Shown: positions 1-10,100, numbered from the stretch's first letter. The stretch is 13,630 nucleotides of DNA from Polyrhizophydium stewartii (GCA_027604665.1 JADGIZ010000439.1:1-13630); one strand, 5' to 3'. A program made the numbers and translations. The notes: generated by a model from the sequence alone, not told the origin.

Positions 1-21
1 CGCCCGCGCCCGCGCCCCCAG
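1..21 (+). other. 3' end of an intron inside the zinc cluster
   Basis: A C-rich tract ends in CAG at 19-21, immediately before the codons Lys-Ile-Ala-Cys that begin the second half of the zinc cluster. The translated tract itself (Arg-Pro repeats) does not resemble the expected C-x2-C-x6-C first half. An intron splitting the cluster is therefore the simplest reading, but its donor is outside the window. Confidence 0.6.
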
Positions 22-2768
22 AAAATCGCATGCTCCGGCACCCCGCCCGTGTGCGCCCAGTGCCGGCACCGCAAGGTCCGATGCCACTTTGAACTCGTTT
101 TCCCGCACCAGGTCGCGCCCGTCCCCGACGCCGCTTCCGCCCACGGCGCCGCCTCCGCCGCCTTCGCCTCCGCCGCCTCCTCCGCCGCGCCGATCGTATC
201 TTTCGCCGCGGATTACTCCGCCGATCGCCGAGCGACTGCGGATATACTTGCCCACGGCCGCGACCGCACCCGCGCCGCCTCCACGCTCGACCTCGACGGC
301 AACGAGGCGTCCATCTTGAAGCTGCTGCAGAGCAAGATCACCTCCATCGACCGCAAGATCGAGCTGCTGCTCGCATCGCGGCCCGAACTCGCCGCGGACC
401 TCAACCTCGACGAGGACGACTTGCGGACCCTCGCGAGCGCACGTGCGTCCTCGGCGCAGCCGGAGAGCAGCGCACCCACGCGCGCCGCCGCATCATCCCC
501 AGTCCCGCTGCCGCCGCTCCCGGACGAAGACACCGACACGTTCTATCTCGACAGGCTGATCCCGCTGGCGTCCAGCTCGCCGTCGCTCGCGTCGTCCGAG
601 GGCCGCGTACACAAGACCGCCGTCCACCAGCCGTCGTCGCTGTCTTCATCCGACTCGGAGTCGGTCCACCATGCCGCCGAGTCCTGTCACGAGGTGCCCT
701 TTCCGATCGACACGCCCTCGTCCAAGCCGTCCGCCATCACGCCCGAGAGGCTTCCCCTGGTGCATCTCTTTTTTGTGGTGGCGTGCCCAGAGTTCCCGCT
801 GTATACTTTTGACGAGTTCGTTGTCAGCGACTTTGCCAAGAGCGACTTTCTCGTCAAGTCCATGTGCGCGGCTGCATCGCGCTACTACAACGACCCAGGC
901 CCGCAGGTTCAGTCCCACAGGCGCAACGCAGGAGACCGCTTCTTCAACGAGTGCCTCAAGGACCTCAGCAACGTCATGTCGCAGATGCCGTCGTACGAGA
1001 ACATCATTGGCATGCTCATTGTGGCGTATTATGCCGCATGTGAGTCGTCCACCCCATGCGGCCCGGAAAACGCTGAGCTGACATGCAATGCGCGGCAGCA
1101 TCTGGCCGACACAGCATCTCGTGGGTCGTGTTTGGCGCAACAGTGCGCTTTGCGCAGATCATTGGTCTCGACAACGAGCGGCGGCATCCCGAGTCGAACC
1201 GGTGGAACGTGCGCGAGCGCGAGCTGCGCCGCCGCATCTGGTGGAACATTTACCAGATCGACCGATACGGCTCGGTTAGCAGTCGCCTCCCGCTGCTGAT
1301 CAGCAAGTCGCTGCCCTCGCGGACGCCATACCCGTCGCCCGACGGCCTCGTCACTCTGATGCAAGCATCGGAGCTGGCCATCCTGAACGACTCGCCGTCG
1401 AATACCACGCCAGGGTCAGGCACCTCAGGCTCCGGGTCAGCTGTGGCGACCAACGGCACGTCGACGGCCGGCGATACCGCGGGATGCACGCACGCGACGG
1501 ATGCGCAGGCCGGAGAGGGCTCGGGCACGGCGCGGCTGGCGTCGACCAACCCGGCGAGCACCAACCGCCCCAACAGCAGCAACAACGCCATGCTCGCCTC
1601 CATGTCGCTCGACCCGGGTCTCTTGCCCTCGACGGCGACGCTGGCGCCGCTGAACCCATTCACATCGACGCAGGCCGACGCGCTTGACTCGATCGTGGCC
1701 GAGACAGCGCGGCGGGCCGACGAGGCCATCTTCTCGCATTTCACTGACGAACCGCTGAATCCACCGGTGTCATCCTCGTCTCAGCCGTTCTCGTTCCACC
1801 CGCCGTTCTCGCCCATGTCCCAGGTTGTGCCCCTGGCGAACTCGGGCATCTCGCAGAGCACGACCAGCGTGGACGGATACCGCCTGCGCGTGCTGGCCAT
1901 CACGACCAAGGTGTACGACCTGATCATTGACGAGGCAGATGCGCTCTACGGGCCAGCGTCGGCCGCGCAGCTCATTGATTTCAGCCACCGCCGGCAGTCG
2001 CTCGCCGTGGAGCTCGAGACGCTCATGGCGTCGTTCCCGCCGTGGTTCTCGAGCGCGTCGCTCCTCGATCTGATGCCCCCAGCGCGGTCCGTCGCGGCCA
2101 CGTTTGCCAGCAACCTCGTGTTTCCGCCCACACCGTGCCGCATGGCCGGCGACGCATCGCGGCCGGCGGCAGTGCAGGGATTCCCGGACCCTCGCATCCC
2201 AATGTGGGTCGCGACAACAACCGTGCGCACATACGCCCACCACACCCGCATTGCGCTCTTCAGCCACCCGTTCTTCCGCATGTTCGAGTACGGCCTGCGT
2301 AGCGCTATGATCAGCGACCCGACCTTCTCGCTCGCCGTCGAGTCGGCCCTCACGATCCACGAAATCGTGCGCCACACGATCAAGTCCTCGACTGGGTTCA
2401 TGACGCACTACAGCCGCACCGAGGCTGCGCTGCACCTGCGCGAGCGGCAGTCGTACTGGCGCGGCGAGGGGTCGCTGTCGCCGCCAGAGATGCCCTTGTC
2501 GGCGTCGGACATCCCTCTGTCCGTCGCCATCGGCACATCGGTGCTGACCGAGGCCATCACCTCGTCGTCGTGCATTCTGCACATTGCGCACGCAGTCGGG
2601 TTCATGGGCATCAACGCAGACATGATCAGCAGCATCTTTGACGACTTCACCATCTACCTGTCCACGTGCTCGCGGTACTGGATCTGGGGAAAGATGGGAT
2701 ACGACGCTCTCGAGAATCTGCGCAGCGGCAAGACCAAGCTCGACAGCCGGACGCCGGTCTGCTTGTGA
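22..2768 (+). CDS. Zn2Cys6 fungal transcription factor, 5'-partial
   Basis: Nuclear DNA-binding regulator of the fungal binuclear zinc-cluster family; its target genes are unknown. Model: exon 22-1039, intron 1040-1098, exon 1099-2768 (TGA stop), 895 visible residues. Residues 1-22 are the second half of a zinc cluster, C-x6-C-x2-C-x6-C (Cys 4, 11, 14, 21) with the usual Gly-x-Pro-Pro-Val and basic RHRKVR stretch. The first two or three cysteines must be in an exon to the left, because bases 19-21 are a CAG acceptor behind a C-rich tract. Residues 94-129 form a Leu/Ile-rich helix that could be the dimerisation coiled coil. Residues about 243-500 match the fungal-specific (middle homology) domain, including GRHSISWVVFG and ELRRRIWWNIYQIDR. 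An Ala/Ser/Pro-rich linker precedes it, and a Gly/Ser/Thr/Asn-rich insert (near bases 1390-1600) lies inside the C-terminal half. The family call is firm; the pathway is unknown. Confidence 0.9.
1040..1098 (+). other. intron in transcription factor gene (59 bp)
   Basis: The donor is GTGAGT, a branch-like CTGAC lies at 1078-1082 and the acceptor is CAG. The reading frame shifts from frame 1 to frame 3 across this stretch. Removing it joins exon 1 (phase 1) to exon 2 and gives MLIVAYYAA-S-SGRHSISW, a continuous piece of the fungal transcription factor domain. The unspliced frame 1 runs into non-homologous sequence and stops near 1299. Confidence 0.88.
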
Positions 2769-3020
2769 TATCTCCCTCTCTGCACGCAACGAGGCTGCTT
2801 TGCGTGCTGTCCTGATGTTATGAGTAAACCACCTGGTGCTGCTGTGCGGCAAGCTCATTCGACTCGCACCCTCATGACCGTCGACTGCATCAGAAGCAAC
2901 CAGTCGGCTGACGTCGAGTGCATGGCGCTTTATCAGAAATGCGCCGCAGCGGCCAACTCGCCATGGTGTGTTGAAGTCGGAGCCGTGTGCGTGAATGGCT
3001 GCATCGGGCTCGATGTCGGC
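2769..3020. other. convergent intergenic region
   Basis: This is the shared 3' region of the transcription factor (plus) and the receptor (minus). Weak poly(A)-signal variants are present: AGTAAA on the plus strand at 2823-2828 and GATAAA on the minus strand at 2929-2934. No coding sequence, RNA gene or repeat is recognisable here. Confidence 0.45.
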
Positions 3021-6000
3021 TCAGTCCTCGCCATGAGGAGCGGCGGCCGGCTTCGCAGCGAGTGCAGTCACCATCTGGCCGTCGCTGACCCGCACCGGAG
3101 GCTCGCACGTCGCAAGCGCGCAGCGGGCAACAGTGTCGGCCCACGCCTCGGCCTGCGGTGTGTGCAGTCAGGATCGGGATCGCGATGCCAGCAGAGTCTG
3201 TCCATCGGCGGCACGGCACCTTGACTTGGTCGCTCAGACACACGACAACAACGCGAGTGCCAAAGCGCAACTCGCACATGCGGCCGCCGAGATGCGGATC
3301 GTCCATGTGGTTGCGCAGAGCCGTCAGCGTGGACAGCGGGAGAAACTCGATCTGCAATCAGAGCGTGAGCAATGAGCGCACATCCGCCGCGACCAAGCCG
3401 CCGCATGACAGACTCGCTCACGTTGCTCAGATCCTTGAACACGATGCGCAGCGAACACACAGGCGGCGGCAGCACAACAAGCGTGGCCGTGCGCCACTGC
3501 GACAGCACGCCGGGCTTGAGCATCGGCACTGGCCGTTGCGCACACCGCGAGCTGTTCGTCAGCATCGGCGTCGCACAGATGTCGACTTTCCAGCTCGGTG
3601 TCCGCACCTCTGACAATCCAGTGCGGATAGTGCGCCTTGAGCTCCTGCACCACGTCCTTGGGCATCGCCTCGATGGTGACAACGAACTCTGGTTTGGGTA
3701 GTGACTTGATAGCCGTGTCTTGGATCGAGCCGCGCTGCTGATCAGGCTTGGCGCGGCCCGGTCTGAAAGCCGAAGAGATTGATATCGGCGAGCTTGCTTT
3801 CTGCGAAGTCAAGTCTGAGGCCGAAAGCTTGGCTCTGGTTCTTGAACCAGAGTTGGTCGACAACACGTGCTTTGCGCCACGCTTGACTTGCGAGCGAGCC
3901 TCGAGGAGCGGCCAGCCCAACAGCAGCAAGCAGCAGATCAGCGCGCCGAGCACCGCGCTGCCAGTCTCGAGATAGAACTGGGTCGTGGCTGGCGTCTCCA
4001 GCGGCGACTGCGACGCGCAGATGGCGGCCAGGATCACCATCAGGATGACCGATGCGGAGGTCTGGCGTGTGGTGTTGAATGCGTCGGGGATGTCCCTGCA
4101 CAGGAGCTGGAGGCAAAGCACGGCAGCAAGCAGCAACACGATCCAGGCAAAGACCACATTCAGAAGCAATTGTTTTGTGAGCGTTGCACTGCAGACGTAG
4201 CGGTATCCATCGAACTGCTCAATATAGAGCGGTGTGCTTCGGATCGGCGGCGCAATCGCGGCAGAGGCGATGAGGATCTGAGGCAAAGAAACTCCGTCAG
4301 GCAAAATCAAAGCGTACGCAGGCTCGGCACGCCTCGATACCAGAGAGACGCAGATCTGCGCGGCCTGGATGATCGGAAAGTACTTTGGCTTGATCATATT
4401 GACGATCGCAGGCTCCTGGTTGAAGATCAACAACTGGAATGCCTTGGTGATCAACAAACTCTGGACAGCGAGTCTTCTGTCAGCACATCATGGATATGTG
4501 AGTCGCGAGCGTGCGAATCGAGAGTCGCTTGCCTTGGTCAGCATCGTCGAGAGAACGAGCGACGTGCCAAGCGGTGCGAACCAAGACCGCAGTGCGCAGC
4601 CAACAGCGTTGTCTCTGCCAACAAGCGTGGCCGAGTTGCCTTGGATCACAGCGAACCCGAGCTGTCGATGCGGCATCCCGAGTCAACCCCCCTTCCGCCT
4701 GCCACAGCGAGATACAGCGTGCTCCGACAGCAACGCACGGCAATGGTCGCCAAGTACCGAGGCTTCTGCCTGAACACCGGTCCGTCCGATTGGTGACCAA
4801 GCACAGCAACGCCTGCCGCAAGACACACTGCCGCAGTGGCTGCTGCCAGGGCTGTGCGCACATATCGAGGCCATGGTCGTCAGTGGTGTGAATGGCCAGG
4901 TGCGTACAAGGCTGCGGGACGCACCGAGCATCAACCGAACCCCTGGATTGCGGAGATCGACAAAGTCCTCATCGGGTGGCGGAAAGTCGATCGGCGTGTC
5001 GTTGAATGCGCGACCGCCGCCCCTGGCTGCCGCGTCAGTCGCGCAGCTTGCAACCGATGAGTCCGTGCGACCTCACCAGACGAACGTCGAGTTGTCTATT
5101 GACACGACGATTTCCTTGGTGATCGGATCGATTACCATCGATCCAACGACGGCTGCAGCAGTCATAGTTTTGTACTGGACAGCCAACCCAGGGCTAAGCT
5201 CGGGATCTCCTTGAGACGTGAATTCAGTGACTCCAAACACAGATGGTATCTGCGCGAACGGGCTCGTGAGTCGCGACAGGGTCAGCGACGACAGCAGCGT
5301 CCGGTTTGCCACAGCCTCGGCCGTCGAGTTCATGTCCGTGATGAGCTGCGTCGTCGTCAGCAACAAGCTGCGGCCGGCACTCGCAAGATTCCGTGACCAA
5401 CCTGCTCAAACGTGTGCGCAAGAGCCGTCATTGCATCGTAGCACATTAGGGTACAGTACGCAGTGATCACATTCGTGCCAGGATCGTCAAAGAAGATGTT
5501 CTCGGGCGTCGTCGGCGACGTGGGATCTGTGCCGGATGTGTCGAGCGACCAGTACAGCGATGGCTCGTTTGTCGTTGTCCAGTTCGAGAAGTTGTAAAAT
5601 CGAGGAAGCCAGTCTTGGTAGCTCGGCTCTTCCGGGAACGGGCCAGTCGGGATCGTCACCAGCATGAGCCCGTTGAAGATGTCGTCGGTGATCGTGTTCT
5701 CTGCCGATTTGTGGTCAGTGACAATCCGCTCGCTTGCGAGTGGCGCAGCGAGTTCAGCTCACCCCAGCGATCTTGGATGACTGAATCATACACGATCCAC
5801 GCTCCTGACGACCAAACTTGGCCGGCTCCGTCAGCATGCGCCAGGCGGCCCGCAAAGCAATCAAGACCCACAGTAGTCACGTCCGATCATGCCTGTCGCG
5901 TTCGCAGCCATCATGACATCGATGATGGTCGACGTGTCGACCAGGGCAAGGAAAATGCGCAGCTTTGACATCTTGAGACGCTCAAACGAGCGCCGCAATT

Positions 6001-6845
6001 GCGGGTAGTAGTACTTTGATATCGACGGATTGTAGTGGTCGATGCTGGCGCTCTCGAGCACGCTGATGCCGTGCTGCATGAAGATGGCAATGTAGATTGG
6101 CACCTTGTCCATCCACGCGCTGGTGGAAACAAAGCCAATGCGCGTCCAGCCAAAGTGCTTGTAAACGGCCGCGCACATGAGCACGTCCTGCGAGCGCGTC
6201 TCGACGGTTCGATAGTACAGCGGATATCTGATGTCCATGTCAGCAATCTGGGCTCGCCTGTGTTGTCCTCACGCACACAAGCGCCGGGCAAGCGAACTCA
6301 CATCTTCTTGTTGTCGATCACGTCGCTGTCGTCATAGGCGGCAAAGTGCGAGAGCTGTTGCGAGATGTCAGCGTCGTGAAATCGGGAAGCTGTCTGCGGC
6401 TTGCCAGCGCGACTCACTTGTGGGCAAACGAGGCCGACCATTCTGTCGTTGTCGAGAGCGCCAAACATGGCGTTGACGATGCTGTCGTCGCAATACTCGA
6501 CAGCCAAGTCGTAGACCTCTGCAAGCGGCGCTGAGTAGTCGTATATCACGACGCGCCGGATCTGGAGCGTCGCGTCTGGCAGCACGCTGGGGTTGGCGTT
6601 GATCTCGCTCGCGGCCATATGCATGCCTGCGCGCGCCATCAGCAAACAAGCCGCGCGTCTCTCTCTCACGCACGCGCGCGCGACGCACCAAAGAACGCCT
6701 GGTCAGCAGCCTGCGTCAATCCGCCGTCGATAAGCAGGACGGTGATGTTGTTGGCCGTCTTGTCGGCCACGCGCGCTGGTGCGGCAGCAGGCAGCATCCA
6801 GGCGAGCGCAGCGCCGAGCAGCGCAAAGAGTCTGGACGCGCGCAT
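3021..6845 (-). CDS. class C (GABA-B/mGlu-like) GPCR with C-terminal PH-like region
   Basis: Plasma-membrane receptor that should bind a small extracellular ligand and signal through G proteins; the ligand is unknown. Exons on the minus strand: 6845-6689, 6626-6418, 6354-6302, 6227-5872, 5816-5763, 5700-5402, 5345-5077, 5022-4925, 4851-4739, 4661-4533, 4442-4341, 4277-3608, 3528-3422, 3351-3220, 3152-3021. All phases agree and give 959 residues. The start ATG at 6845 opens a signal peptide (MRASRLFALLGAALAW...) and has a purine at -3. Residues about 30-490 are a type I periplasmic-binding (ANF_receptor) ectodomain with several N-glycosylation sequons. Residues 499-738 hold seven membrane segments. 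Cys558 and Cys642 are the likely TM3-ECL2 disulfide, Trp563 and Lys579 fit the TM3 pattern, and RDIPDAFN follows TM5. A Ser-rich linker and a PH-like region end the protein. Exon 11 could instead begin at 4460, adding six residues. Confidence 0.9.
3120..3528 (-). other. PH-like domain at the receptor C-terminus
   Basis: Spliced exons 13-15 give a run of predicted beta strands and a final helix. They start at WRTATLVV, pass through CSLRIVF, IEFLPL, MCELRF and VVVVCL, and end with AEAWADTVARC. A strand-rich block closing in a helix with a central Trp is the pleckstrin-homology pattern. Such a domain could bind phosphoinositides or G-protein subunits. The assignment rests on pattern only; the basic ligand-binding loop of classical PH domains is not obvious. 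Confidence 0.5.
4278..4340 (-). other. in-frame, stop-free intron (63 bp) in TM4
   Basis: Donor GTATCG, branch-like CCTGAC, then a pyrimidine-rich tract to CTCAG. The length is a multiple of three with no stop, so the open frame runs straight through it. Removal joins AQICVSL to ILIASAAIA and makes a proper TM4; keeping it would put charged residues inside the helix. Confidence 0.75.
4443..4532 (-). other. probable GC-AG intron (90 bp) in the receptor
   Basis: The donor reads AAG|GCAAGC, a good GC-type donor, and no suitable GT donor exists nearby. A GCTGAC branch-like site follows. Reading through meets a stop (TGA after LTYP). Two acceptors keep frame: AAG ending at 4443, which yields LTK-AFQLLIF and matches the family spacing from Trp to Lys, and CAG ending at 4461, which adds SLLITK. 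Confidence 0.65.
4925..6845 (-). other. receptor signal peptide and ligand-binding ectodomain
   Basis: These exons encode the extracellular half of the receptor. After the hydrophobic leader, the strand NNITVLLIDGG, the helix FFGMHMAASEINANPSVLPD and the lobe VYKHFGWTRIGFVS follow the order of class C / ANF_receptor Venus-flytrap modules. The stretch NKKIYPLYYRTV matches the family's 'yPyffRt' segment. N-x-S/T sequons occur in NNIT, NFSNWTT, MNST, NRT and NST, fitting secretion. Ligand-contacting residues cannot be assigned by eye. Confidence 0.85.
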
Positions 6846-7164
6846 GTCGCAGAGAAAGGCCTTCGTCTTGGTAACGCGACCGGTGTGCCCAAACAAAGTC
6901 AATTCTGTTAGATACCAGTCGCGCTGGTTTTCACTCGCGCATCACCCACGCCGGCTCCAACAGCTGCAAGCGCATGCGCGCTCGCACGAGTGCCACAGGA
7001 ATCATCTGCGAGGCTTGCGCAAAGGCTGGTATGTGGAGCGGCTGCTTCGTGCGGCCATCTCCAGCAGAGCCAGGTCTGCCGACCCGCCAGTCAGACGATA
7101 CCAGAGTGTCCCCGTCCATCGCGTCGGACTCCCGCCACAACCAGCGCTGCCCAAAACAAGTGCT
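6846..7164. other. intergenic region: receptor promoter and 3' end of the NACHT gene
   Basis: This 319-bp stretch lies between the receptor ATG and the stop of the NACHT-WD40 gene, both on the minus strand. It should hold the receptor's promoter and 5' UTR. No TATA box or clear regulatory repeat is visible. Its short open frames show no recognisable protein. Confidence 0.5.
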
Positions 7165-7169
7165 TTATT
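7164..7169 (-). terminator. AATAAA poly(A) signal overlapping the stop codon
   Basis: The coding strand reads AAA TAA AGC, so the canonical AATAAA hexamer contains the TAA stop of the NACHT-WD40 gene. No other AATAAA was noticed in the following intergenic stretch, implying a very short 3' UTR. Confidence 0.55.
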
Positions 7170-10100
7170 TGTCTGTCCGTCGTGTGAGCTTGGACTTGAG
7201 GTTCTGGAAGAACGACGACCTGCCGTTCGTTGAGCCCGCAGCGCCGGTCGCACCGGCAGCGTTGTTGCGGTTGCCGATGGCACCCATGGACCACCGAAGG
7301 CGGTGCGCATTCGACCTGTTGGCTGCCGCCGGCGCCATCGGCGCAGGCGCAGCCGGATCTAGCGGCGTCTGCGGCTGCAGCGACATGCCCTGCAGCCGCA
7401 TGGGCAGCCCAGACGCCGCGGTGGCGTAGTACGGTTGGCCGTTGGGCCCGTACATGACCGTGACCATGCCCGAGATGTCGGCGCCGCTCGCAACGCCAAT
7501 GTCGCTGACACTCGCCCCGCCATAGCTCGAGTCCTCAAAGATCTCGCTCGTGTTGCTCGACGTCGAGCCCGCGCCAAAGAGCTTGGGCCTGTCTGCGAAA
7601 GAAACGCGCGGGCCGCCACCACCGCCGTGAGCTGCTGCGGCAGCGTGCCCGGCCGTCACACCAAGTTGCGGCATGCTCTTGGACATGCTCAGGCGGTGGA
7701 CCAACGCCGGCGGCTTGGGGTGCGGCTGCACGAGCTGCACAGTGCCGGGCATGCCCACGAGATGCACGCTCGAGTTGGAGCCAGAGATGACGGGCGGGAG
7801 CGAGCCAAGAACAGCATGGCCGCCGCCGCCGTGCGTCGCATTGGTCGCAACTGATCGGATGCTCGTCGGAGTTCCGCGGAACGAGGCGAGCGCGGCGCCG
7901 GCCGCCGCTGCCGACAGGGTGGGCGTCGTGGGCGTCGTCGGGTGCTCGTCGGTACGGTCGCCCGGATGGCGCCAGCCAACCGCCGCGCCGCCCGGCGGCA
8001 TCGTCTGGATCTGGACGAGATGGCCCTGCGGCGCCATCTGCATCGGCACGCCCGGATGCATCTGGGCGGGCATCAGGACGTGCTGCAGCGCGACGGGATA
8101 GCCTTGCTGGCGCGGCACGGGCTGCATCTGCTGCATCTGCTGCATCTGCTGCATCTGCTGCATGGGCTGCATCTGGATCTGCTGCGGCGGGTGCTGCTGG
8201 CCTTGGTAGCCGGCGGGGACCATGCCCGGCTGAACTTGGATGAGCATGTACCCGGGCGGCACGACGGGTCCCTGGGGGCCGTGCGCGACAACCTTGTGTG
8301 CAGGCATCATCTGCACAGGCATGGCGGCCATGGGCACCTGCGGATGAACGGGCTGCACCAGCGGATGCATCGGCTGCACGGGCTGCATCTGCATCTGCTG
8401 CGGCGGCGGCATTTGCGGATGGTGGATCGGCGGGATCTGCGCCGGCGGCTGGTGGGCGGGCGGCGGCCGCACGGCAACGAACATCGGCTGTGCGGCGCCT
8501 GGCCCGGCAGCGGGTGCAGCAGCAGCCGGCCCTCCGGTCGCGGCGGCGGCGTTGGCAGGCGGAGCGGCCGTGGGCGGTGAGGCGGCATGCGTCATGGTGG
8601 CCGTCGGCACAGCATATACCTGGTTGTTGTGCTGGACGAGGATGAATGGCGGAGGCTGCTGCGCGGGGCGGTGCTGCGGCTGCTGGGCGTGCTGCGACGC
8701 AGGCTGCGCCTGCGCCTGCGCCGGCGGCTGCGGGGCCTGCTGGGCCTGGGGCTGCGGGGCGGGCTGCTGCATAGGCGCCGGTGCGGGCTTCGCGGGCGGC
8801 GCTTCCGGGTTCGTCCTGGCGGGACTGCGCTGCGGATGCACCTCCTGCTGCCTGTGGAGAGCCGTGTGGCCAGCAGGCGATGAGTTGAGCGGGCGATCCG
8901 CCAGCAGCTGCGTGGGCGGCGCATGCGTGCCCGGCGTCCGCTCGGAGTCGCCGGCCGCGCGCGGATGCGGTGGCGGGTCGGAGGCGGCCTTGGCCGGTGA
9001 TGCCGACTGCGAGGGCGCCGACACCGCAGGGGCTGTGCTGGCGGCGGCAGAAGCTGCGGCGAAGGCGACTGCGGGCGGCGATTGCCCGGCCGATGAAGGC
9101 TGAACGGCAGCGTCGCCGCGGGCAGCCGGTGGTGGGGCTGCGGCGGCCGCGGCGGCCGCCGCTTGCGAGGCCGTCGGGGGAGAGGGGGCCGCAGATCCGT
9201 GGGCGGGTTCCGGCGAGGCGCGCATCTGGGCGTCCTGCCCTTGCAGCACGGCAGTGGTGGTTGCGGGCTTTGCGCTTGCTGCGGCGGGCACGGCGGTGGA
9301 GGCGGCCTCGCCTGGCCCATTGGCTTCGGCGGCCGGCGCAACGGCAGGCTCAGCGGGTGCACGGGCCGCCGAGGCGGCAGCGTTCGCGGCAGCTGCGTGG
9401 CCGAGGTCGCTCAGGGTGCGCGAGGGCCTCCTGGCCGAAGCCGACGGGTCCTGGACCGACACGGCGGCGATGGCGGCGGCCACGGCGACGGCGGCGGCCA
9501 CGCTCGCGGCCTCGTCAATGTCGGCGCCGTCGGACCTGGTGCGGCCAATCTGCGCGAGCTTGGACACGGGCGGCAGCGCCGTGCCGTGCATGTGTGTCGA
9601 GGACGCCGACGCGGTTGCGCGCGACGCGGTTGAGGGGCCGCGGGCAAGCGATGGAATTGGCGCGGGCTCGGCCCCTGGCGCGGGATCCAGCGCCGGCGGC
9701 TCGACGAGGTCCAGCGGTAGTTGCGGTGGGGCAGGAGCCTGCTGCTGGTGCTGGTGCTCCTGCTGCTGCTGGTGGTGGTGCTGAGCAGGCGATGTGAGTG
9801 GCGGGCACGCCGAGGTGTCGTCGGCAGGGGCCGCCGGGGCGGTTGGCGCAGCGCTGGCGGCGGAGCCTGCCGCGAATGGCTGCCGCTTCTGTACGCCGCC
9901 CAGATCCGCCCGCGACTGCGACGGCTTGCGGCGGAGCTTCTTGCTCTGGCGCCTGACGCGCTGCAGGTGGCGGCCGCCCGACGGCGCCAGAGGCGGCATG
10001 GGAGGCTTCTCGCCAGGGGCCGTGCTGGAGCTGCCCTTGTCAGCTTGGGCAGTATCCTCAGCAGCCTCGTCGTCGTCGCTGAATGTGTCGGCGTCTGCAA

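Larger units (their letters stand above)
3903..4851 (-). other. seven-transmembrane region of the class C receptor
   Basis: Exons 9-12 supply the segments. TM1 is ALAAATAAVCLAAGVAVLGH and TM2 lies around YLATIALGFAVIQGN. TM3 runs from Cys558 to Lys579. TM4 is AQICVSLILIASAAIA, formed by joining exons 11 and 12. TM5 is VVFAWIVLLLAAVLCLQLL, TM6 is SVILMVILAAICA and TM7 is AVLGALICCLLLLGWPLL. Segment order and loop lengths fit class C rather than rhodopsin-type receptors. Confidence 0.85.

Noticed and set aside
1250..1744. Minus-strand 164-codon open frame within the transcription factor
   Set aside because: It is a shadow of the GC-rich coding strand. The plus-strand frame carries the family domain.
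3833..3852. Perfect inverted repeat with 9-bp arms and a 2-base loop
   Set aside because: It lies inside the coding linker of the receptor; one such palindrome is expected by chance in a window of this size.
3742..4116. Alternative minus frame with protein-like stretch (QLWFKNQSQAFGLRLDF) in the receptor linker
   Set aside because: It would need two extra frame changes. The main frame is open from TM4 through the linker into the C-terminal region.
3867..4796. 309-codon plus-strand open frame
   Set aside because: It lies antisense to the receptor transmembrane exons, spans several of its introns, is low in hydrophobic patterning and matches nothing recognisable.
6661..6690. Alternating CG/CA tract (possible Z-DNA)
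   Set aside because: It is short, lies within receptor intron 1 and is explained by high GC content.
8119..8172. Direct repeats considered as a CRISPR-like array
   Set aside because: The units are contiguous 9-mers without spacers in a eukaryotic coding region.
7942..8580. Plus-strand open frame with His-Leu-Leu repeats
   Set aside because: The repeats are the complement of the Met-Gln-Gln minisatellite; there is no independent gene evidence.
8552..9103. Plus-strand open frame rich in Gly, Ala and Cys opposite the NLR tail
   Set aside because: It is the antisense of GC-rich Ala/Pro/Gln codons. It shows no domain, and the minus-strand frame continues a spliced gene.
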